A stretch of 9,686 nt of DNA from contig CAAFRY010000200.1 of NCBI GenBank assembly GCA_900765525.1, positions 1 through 9,686 of the forward strand. Reading direction: 5' to 3'. The DNA is from an uncultured Blautia sp. GTDB lineage: Bacteria > Bacillota > Clostridia > Lachnospirales > Lachnospiraceae. The notes beneath the pieces are model-generated. The model made no database searches, was not told where the DNA came from, and saw nothing but the letters and a program-made list of their open reading frames with translations. Each line of letters starts with the position of its first letter. Positions within the stretch are counted from its first letter, which is position 1. Both the position numbers and the translations under genes were made by a program. Below are positions 1-3,380 of this stretch, piece by piece.

Positions 1-2
1 CG

Positions 3-35
3 GTGATAGAAGATTTTCAGTCAGCGGAAACATGA
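3..35 (+). CDS. Possible 3' end of an upstream gene
   Basis: The frame is open from the window edge and ends at a TGA at 33-35, reading VIEDFQSAET. The composition looks like an ordinary hydrophilic C-terminus, and a terminator-like hairpin follows at 108-138, as would fit the end of an upstream operon. Ten residues are too few to identify a family, and the other two frames are not clearly better or worse. Confidence 0.2.
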   Translation: MIEDFQSAET

Positions 36-107
36 CTAAAACAAAAACCTTTCCGAAGGAGAATAGGGGCAGAAATTGGGATTTGACAAAGTACGGAAAA
101 TATGACG

Positions 108-138
108 GGCGGGGGAAACGATTCTCCCGCCTTTGTTG
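108..138 (+). terminator. Terminator-like GC-rich hairpin
   Basis: The arms 108-117 (GGCGGGGGAA) and 122-131 (TTCTCCCGCC) form a 10-bp stem with one G-T wobble and a four-base ACGA loop. TTTGTT follows directly at 132-137. This is the shape of a Rho-independent terminator for transcription entering from the left. The T-run is interrupted by one G, so efficiency is uncertain. Confidence 0.6.
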
Positions 139-148
139 CCCCCTGTAA

Positions 149-353
149 ACCCTTGTGTCCGGTTTTTAGGGACAGGGTGGAGATGTAACCACCAGCGGGA
201 ATGTCGGCCCTGTTTGGGGCTTTGTGGAGTGGGGGGAGAAAAGGAACAAAACGGAGGAAACCCTGCAGATGAGGCAGTAAACAGGAAAAGGGATACAGAA
301 GACAGGTAACAGGCAGAATAAACCGGATGTGATGCCTGTGTCAGCCCTGTGAG
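149..353. other. Non-coding spacer, G-rich, minor hairpins
   Basis: I see no convincing gene here on either strand: open frames lack ribosome binding sites and have unnatural composition. The stretch is purine-rich on the plus strand. It holds a small hairpin, GGTGG 176-180 with CCACC 189-193 and an 8-base loop. It leads into the larger inverted repeats of the candidate transfer origin. It may be part of the leading-region side of that origin. Confidence 0.5.
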
Positions 354-438
354 GACTTTTCAAAGACAGGATGGCGCTGTATTTGCCATATGCTTCTTCC
401 CGCCGCTTTGGGCAAATATAGAGGTCTTATGAAAAGTC
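354..438 (-). other. Candidate oriT core: nested inverted repeats with a nic-like motif
   Basis: An outer repeat GACTTTTCA (354-362) pairs perfectly with TGAAAAGTC (430-438), and the match extends to AAGAC/GTCTT with a one-base offset. Inside it, CTGTATTTGCC (377-387) pairs with GGCAAATATAG (411-421) with one mismatch. On the minus strand, the second arm of the inner repeat is followed after three bases by CATCCTG then T (373 to 366). This matches the YATCCTG|Y nic consensus known for RP4/R64-type MOBP origins. Nicking would fall between 367 and 366. Position near an RHH gene and a MobP-type relaxase supports the call. The exact nic site is inferred and has not been compared with characterised MobP3 origins. 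Confidence 0.6.
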
Positions 439-560
439 GGAAAACTGAGGATTGTCCAGTTCCGGAGAAAATGCATGGGTCGAAAAGTGTGCAGGTTAAA
501 GGGGGTATGCTGCTTTTGGCAGCCCACCCCTGGAAAACACCGACCGGCAAAGCCGTTCGG
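438..560. repeat. Three consecutive hairpins beside the candidate oriT
   Basis: Hairpin one: 438-447 (CGGAAAACTG) with 457-464 (CAGTTCCG), with a two-base bulge. Hairpin two: 501-513 with 519-530, built on GCTGC/GCAGC and GGGG/CCCC arms around a TTTTG loop. Hairpin three: 540-548 (CCGACCGGC) with 552-560 (GCCGTTCGG), nine positions with one mismatch and an AAA loop. Stacked hairpins like these are common in oriTs and in single-strand replication origins, where they bind accessory proteins or recruit primase in single-stranded DNA. Their role here is inferred from position. Confidence 0.5.
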
Positions 561-680
561 GAAATCTGGTTTGAATACTTTTGGAAAAGGCGGTCGAAAG
601 AATGGTGCTGGATTTTTGAAAGTGGCAGGATTTTGGAGGAAATGAGAGAGATTTTGTGAATACCTGGTAAGGAGGGAATG

Positions 681-1094
681 ATGGGGAGCGAAAATGCGAA
701 AGTCCGTGTTGGGATTTATATTGAAAAAGCTATATTAGAACAGGCAGACGGGTTGTTGGAGACTGCCAATGTGCGTTCCAGAAACGAATTTGTAGCAGAA
801 GCACTTAAATTCTATATGGGGTATCTTCTTGCAGGAAAAGCAGAAAATTATTTTTTGCAGTCACTGACTTCTGTGCTTACGGGAACCGTTCAGGATAGTG
901 AGAACCGTCTGGCCAGGATGGACTTTAAGATAGCAGTGGAATTGTCCAAGCTCTCACAGGTAATTGCCTACACCCATGATGTGGATGAAGAATCTTTAAA
1001 CAGGCTGCACGTAAAATGTGTTGATGAAGTGAGACGGATCAATGGAACTGTGAAGTTTGAAGATGCGTATCATTATCAAAAGCGGGATGTGTAG
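681..1094 (+). CDS. Ribbon-helix-helix protein, putative relaxosome accessory
   Basis: The protein has 137 residues. A basic beta-strand (KVRVGIYI) is followed by a helix (AILEQADGLLETAN) and a second helix (SRNEFVAEALKFYMGYLL). This is the RHH/CopG-type DNA-binding fold in roughly the first 50 residues. The remaining C-terminal part is helical and probably mediates oligomerisation or partner binding. Two ATGs lie in tandem at 678 and 681. AGGAGG at 670-675 is only two bases from the first and five from the second, so 681 is the better start. The gene lies just downstream of the inverted-repeat cluster and upstream of the relaxase, the usual place of MobC/TraJ-like accessory proteins. An oriT-binding, self-regulating role is inferred. 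It could instead be a simple operon repressor. Confidence 0.75.
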   Translation: MGSENAKVRVGIYIEKAILEQADGLLETANVRSRNEFVAEALKFYMGYLLAGKAENYFLQSLTSVLTGTVQDSENRLARMDFKIAVELSKLSQVIAYTHDVDEESLNRLHVKCVDEVRRINGTVKFEDAYHYQKRDV

Positions 1095-1114
1095 ATATTG
1101 TTGGAAAGGAAACG

Positions 1115-1219
1115 ATGGAAAGAGAATTTATTTGTACTTCCCTCTAGTTGTGTGATGAATTTTCAGAAGAGATAAAAAATAGATTTGTCCTTTACGATAC
1201 AATAACTCATCGATTATAA
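1115..1219 (+). pseudogene. Decayed short frame resembling the relaxase 5' end
   Basis: A ribosome-binding-like GGAAAGGA (1103-1110) precedes ATG 1115, twenty bases after the RHH stop. The frame reads MEREFICTSL, a TAG at 1145, then LCDEFSEEIKN and a short tail ending at TAA 1217. The beginning resembles the relaxase start (MAKLIFTSRYLKDA) at both levels: the DNA shares ATGG, TTATTT and TACTTCCC in the same order, and the peptides share I, TS, L and D in order. I read it tentatively as a relic of a relaxase gene start left where the cargo island entered. Alternatives are chance similarity over a short AT-rich stretch or an unrelated broken gene. Confidence 0.35.
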
Positions 1220-1220
1220 T
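1191..1220 (+). promoter_or_regulatory. Promoter for the cargo island
   Basis: A perfect TATAAT (1215-1220) has TTTACG (1191-1196) as its -35 at 18-bp spacing, four of six matches to TTGACA. Initiation near 1227 would give a leader of about 24 bases before the GAGGTG ribosome binding site. This is the clearest sigma-A-type promoter at the left edge of the cargo. It would make the island independent of the transfer-gene promoter. Confidence 0.65.
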
Positions 1221-1250
1221 ATACTAAGAAATGAATCGAGGTGTAGAATT

Positions 1251-1670
1251 TTGAATGAGAGAGAACAAATCATTCAACTATGGTTCAAAATGTGGCTTAC
1301 ACAACAGGATCTTGGTATGGATGACATTTTTGCGGAAGACGTGATTTATACTGAAAGCTGGAGTCCAAAATATAATAACCGTCAAGTTGTAAAACATTGG
1401 TTTAATGAATGGAATACACGTGGCAAGGTGATGGAGTGGAAGATCAAGCAGTTCTTTCATAAAGATAACCAGACGGTTGTAGAGTGGTATTTTAAAAATG
1501 AAATGAATAATGGGAATATAGAGGAATTTGACGGAATGTCCTTGATTGTATGGACAGCAGATAATAAAATAAAATCATTAAAGGAGTTTGGATGTAACTT
1601 AAACAATTATAATCCTTATGAGGATAGTGATACGCCTAAATTTAGAGATGAAAAGACTAGTTGGTTTTAA
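1251..1670 (+). CDS. NTF2/SnoaL-like domain protein
   Basis: The 139-residue protein has the pattern of the cone-shaped NTF2/SnoaL fold: an N-terminal helix (REQIIQLWFKMWLTQ), a short strand around FAEDVIYTESW, a helix (NRQVVKHWFNEWNTRG), then long alternating strands (KVMEWKIKQFFH, QTVVEWYFKNEM, EFDGMSLIVWTADNKIKSLKEFG). Such proteins bind or transform small hydrophobic ligands, but members are diverse and no catalytic residues can be assigned here. The start is TTG at 1251, with GAGGTG at 1238-1243 seven bases upstream; the nearby ATG at 1255 is out of frame. No signal peptide or membrane segment is visible, so it is probably cytoplasmic. It is the first cargo gene, and its codons are AT-rich compared with the transfer genes, consistent with separate acquisition. 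Confidence 0.75.
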   Translation: MNEREQIIQLWFKMWLTQQDLGMDDIFAEDVIYTESWSPKYNNRQVVKHWFNEWNTRGKVMEWKIKQFFHKDNQTVVEWYFKNEMNNGNIEEFDGMSLIVWTADNKIKSLKEFGCNLNNYNPYEDSDTPKFRDEKTSWF

Positions 1671-1694
1671 TCAGAAACAGAAAAATTATATGTG

Positions 1695-1724
1695 TTAATC
1701 TGGCCGAGGAGGCTTGATTATAAA
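1695..1724 (+). promoter_or_regulatory. Weak candidate promoter before the yjdF riboswitch
   Basis: TATAAA (1719-1724) has TTAATC (1695-1700) at 18-bp spacing as a poor -35, three of six matches. Transcription would begin about ten bases before the riboswitch aptamer, which is the expected placement. The aptamer could also be reached by readthrough from the 1215 promoter, since I see no strong terminator after the NTF2-like gene. Confidence 0.35.
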
Positions 1725-1734
1725 AGTAAAGATA

Positions 1735-1830
1735 AAAACGCAACGTATGCAGTGATGCATACCAGAGCCGGTAGGTAGCCCGGCCGTCCTGTATATCAGG
1801 GTAAGTAACCTGCCCCTCCGGGTTGTCCAT
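1735..1830 (+). ncRNA. yjdF-motif riboswitch (azaaromatic-sensing)
   Basis: The leader of yjdF folds into a compact multibranch element. A closing stem pairs GCAAC (1740-1744) with GTTGT (1822-1826). Inside are GTATGC/GCATAC (1745-1750, 1757-1762), GCCGG/CCGGC (1767-1771, 1780-1784) and CCTG/CAGG (1788-1791, 1797-1800). The single-stranded segments GGTAG, GGTAA and CCTGCCCC resemble the conserved parts of the yjdF motif as I recall it. Members of this class bind many planar aromatic heterocycles and usually control yjdF translation. Its place directly before a DUF2992 gene makes the call strong. No covariance-model search was run. Confidence 0.82.
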
Positions 1831-1859
1831 TCTTTGCTCATTTCAATCATTAAGGAGGG
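1814..1859 (+). promoter_or_regulatory. Complementary anti-SD and SD for riboswitch control
   Basis: CCCTCC (1814-1819), in the 3' part of the aptamer, is exactly complementary to GGAGGG (1854-1859), the ribosome binding site of yjdF. Ligand binding would hold the CCCTCC segment in the aptamer and free the ribosome binding site. Without ligand the two could pair. There is no T-run hairpin between aptamer and gene, so translational control fits better than termination. This is inferred from complementarity. Confidence 0.5.
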
Positions 1860-1865
1860 ATTGCC

Positions 1866-2282
1866 ATGAGTATAAGGACAGGCAAGCTGACAGTGTTTTT
1901 TGAGGAACCATTTTGGGTAGGTATTTTTGAGAGAGTTGAAAATGGGAAACTTTCCGTTTCCAAAGTAACATTTGGAACTGAACCAAAGGACTATGAGATT
2001 TGGGAGTTTGTGCTAAAGGAATATGATCGTTTGCAATTTAGTCCATCTGTGGAGGTTACTGCAAAGGAACTAACAAAAAACCCAAAGAAGCTCCAGCGTG
2101 AAATTCATAAACAAATGTTGGATAGGGGCGTTGGAACAAAATCTCAGCAAGCACTAAAGCTGCAGCAGGAACAAAGGAAACAGCAGCGTAAGTCTAAAAG
2201 CCGGGAAGACAAATTGGCAGAAGAGAAAAAAATGTTTGATTTAAAACAAAAAAAGAAAAAAGAGAAACATCGAGGGCATTAA
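1866..2282 (+). CDS. yjdF: YjdF family protein (DUF2992)
   Basis: The 138-residue protein has the family's N-terminal signature: KLTVFFEEPFWVGIFERVENGK (residues 7-28, read here in parts), then VSKVTFGTEPKDYEIWEFVL. The C-terminal third (about 95-138) is a highly charged, lysine-rich helix with many Q, K and E residues, also typical of the family. Biochemical function is unknown. Because its expression is tied to a riboswitch for azaaromatic compounds, a role in tolerating or handling such toxic aromatics is the usual proposal. AAGGAGG at 1852-1858 lies seven bases before the ATG. It shares the cargo island with the NTF2-like, TfoX-like and hydrolase genes. It is probably cytoplasmic, with no membrane segment. 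Confidence 0.9.
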   Translation: MSIRTGKLTVFFEEPFWVGIFERVENGKLSVSKVTFGTEPKDYEIWEFVLKEYDRLQFSPSVEVTAKELTKNPKKLQREIHKQMLDRGVGTKSQQALKLQQEQRKQQRKSKSREDKLAEEKKMFDLKQKKKKEKHRGH

Positions 2283-2300
2283 GAATGTAATGTATTCTTA
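2280..2300 (+). other. Small perfect inverted repeat after yjdF
   Basis: TAAGAAT (2280-2286), overlapping the yjdF stop, pairs with ATTCTTA (2294-2300) around a seven-base loop. The stem is AT-rich and no T-run follows, so it is at most a weak pause or mRNA-processing site and not a convincing terminator. The next gene is probably cotranscribed. Confidence 0.3.
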
Positions 2301-2325
2301 CACAAAATTTGGTTTGAGGTAAACG

Positions 2326-2646
2326 ATGGCATCAAGTAAAAATTATTTACAATTTGTTTTAGAGCAGCTGTCCGAGTTGGATGAAATTACATATCGGACG
2401 ATGATGGGAGAGTTTATTATTTATTATCGTGGCAAGATTGTAGGAGGCATTTATGATGACAGACTGCTTGTAAAACCCACAAAGTCAGCAATTGCCTATA
2501 TGACAGATCCGGTATATGAAGTACCTTATGAGGGAGCAAAAGAGATGCTGCTGGTAGAGGAGGTTGATCAGAAAGAATTTTTGACAGGACTGTTCCACGC
2601 GATGTATGATGAACTGCCGCTGCCCAAACCCAAAAAGAAAAAATAG
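2326..2646 (+). CDS. TfoX/Sxy N-terminal-domain protein
   Basis: The 106-residue protein matches the TfoX N-terminal domain: N-terminal helix (YLQFVLEQLSEL), then ITYRTMMGEFIIYYRGKIVGGIYDDRLLVKPT (about residues 21-52), then helices to a lysine-rich tail. The R-x-M-x-G-E/F-x-x-Y pattern and the two strands with a GxIYDDRL turn are characteristic. In Gammaproteobacteria the two-domain TfoX/Sxy proteins act in competence regulation. Single-domain forms like this are common in Clostridia and have no established function, so a competence role should not be assumed. GAGGT (2316-2320) lies five bases before the ATG. It sits 43 bp after yjdF and 24 bp before the hydrolase, in one apparent operon. 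Confidence 0.85.
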   Translation: MASSKNYLQFVLEQLSELDEITYRTMMGEFIIYYRGKIVGGIYDDRLLVKPTKSAIAYMTDPVYEVPYEGAKEMLLVEEVDQKEFLTGLFHAMYDELPLPKPKKKK

Positions 2647-2670
2647 GTATTGCGAAGGGAAAACAAATAA

Positions 2671-3270
2671 ATGGACAAGGCAATTTTGTATATACATGGT
2701 AAAGGTGGAAATCCGAAAGAGGCAGAGTATTATAAAGCGCTCTTTGAAGAATATGATGTAATTGGTTTTGACTATTCCTCACAGTCACCTTGGGAAGCGA
2801 AAAAAGAGTTCCCCAGATTGTTTGATAACCTATGCGGAACATATGAAACAGTAACAGTGATTGCGAACAGCATTGGTGCTTTCTTTGCTATGAGTGCTTT
2901 GGCAGACAGCAAAATAGAGAAGGCATACTTTATTTCTCCGGTTGTAGACATGGAAAGATTGATTCGGAATATGATGCAGTGGGCGAATGTGACCGAAGAT
3001 GACTTGCAGAAACAGAAAGAAATCCCGACATCCTTTGGGGAAACACTTTCCTGGGCTTATCTTTGTTATGTGAGGGAGCATCCTGTTACCTGGACTGTTC
3101 CAACGCACATTCTGTATGGAGAAAAGGATAACTTGACATCGTATGAAACAATAGCTGAGTTTGCAGATAGAATCGGAGCAACACTTACAGTTATGGAAAA
3201 CGGGGAGCACTGGTTTCATACGAAAGAGCAGATGGACTTTCTTTCTGACTGGATCAAGCAATGTACATGA
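2671..3270 (+). CDS. Small alpha/beta hydrolase
   Basis: The protein has 199 residues. An oxyanion-hole-type motif HGKGG (9-13) follows the first strand. The nucleophile elbow is ANSIGA (65-70) with Ser67, and the acid is probably Asp153 in YGEKDN. The base is His180 in GEHWFH, so a full Ser-Asp-His triad is present. The elbow has Ala where many members have Gly in the first position of GxSxG. The size and compact cap resemble small single-domain esterase-like proteins of the RBBP9/YdeN type or related carboxylesterases, but the substrate cannot be read from sequence. There is no signal peptide. AAGGGA (2655-2660) is ten bases before the ATG. It is the last cargo gene and is followed by a terminator. 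Confidence 0.85.
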   Translation: MDKAILYIHGKGGNPKEAEYYKALFEEYDVIGFDYSSQSPWEAKKEFPRLFDNLCGTYETVTVIANSIGAFFAMSALADSKIEKAYFISPVVDMERLIRNMMQWANVTEDDLQKQKEIPTSFGETLSWAYLCYVREHPVTWTVPTHILYGEKDNLTSYETIAEFADRIGATLTVMENGEHWFHTKEQMDFLSDWIKQCT

Positions 3271-3282
3271 TATGTTCAAATA

Positions 3283-3312
3283 TTGAAACTATGTAACGGA
3301 AGAAGATGTGAT
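3283..3312 (+). promoter_or_regulatory. Weak candidate promoter upstream of the relaxase leader
   Basis: TTGAAA (3283-3288) and TGTGAT (3307-3312) lie 18 bp apart. Five of six and four of six positions match the consensus. If used, transcripts would start about where the terminator stem at 3320 begins and so run straight into it. I list it because the relaxase operon otherwise lacks a visible promoter. Confidence 0.3.
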
Positions 3313-3319
3313 AAAAAGT

Positions 3320-3360
3320 AAAAGGAGCCATGGTGTGTGATAAGCCATAGGTTCCTTTTT
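3320..3360 (+). terminator. Rho-independent terminator between cargo and relaxase
   Basis: The left arm 3320-3333 (AAAAGGAGCCATGG) pairs with 3345-3359 (CCATAGGTTCCTTTT), with one G-T wobble and one bulged base, around an 11-base loop. A T-run is at its 3' end (3356-3360). This is a strong intrinsic terminator. It ends the cargo operon, only about ten bases before the relaxase ribosome binding site (AAAAAGGAG, 3369-3377). Confidence 0.8.
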
Positions 3361-3380
3361 GCTTTCTAAAAAGGAGTAAC

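Noticed and set aside
32..148. 38-codon open frame starting at ATG 32
   Set aside because: There is no ribosome binding site, and its end lies inside the terminator-like hairpin. The composition is basic and unconvincing.
390..659. 89-codon open frame on the plus strand
   Set aside because: It has no ribosome binding site, runs across all the inverted repeats and encodes a Trp-, Lys- and Arg-rich sequence unlike a folded protein. The region is better explained as oriT-type structure.
2417..2842. 141-codon open frame on the minus strand
   Set aside because: It overlaps two well-supported plus-strand genes (TfoX-like and hydrolase) and has no recognisable domain.
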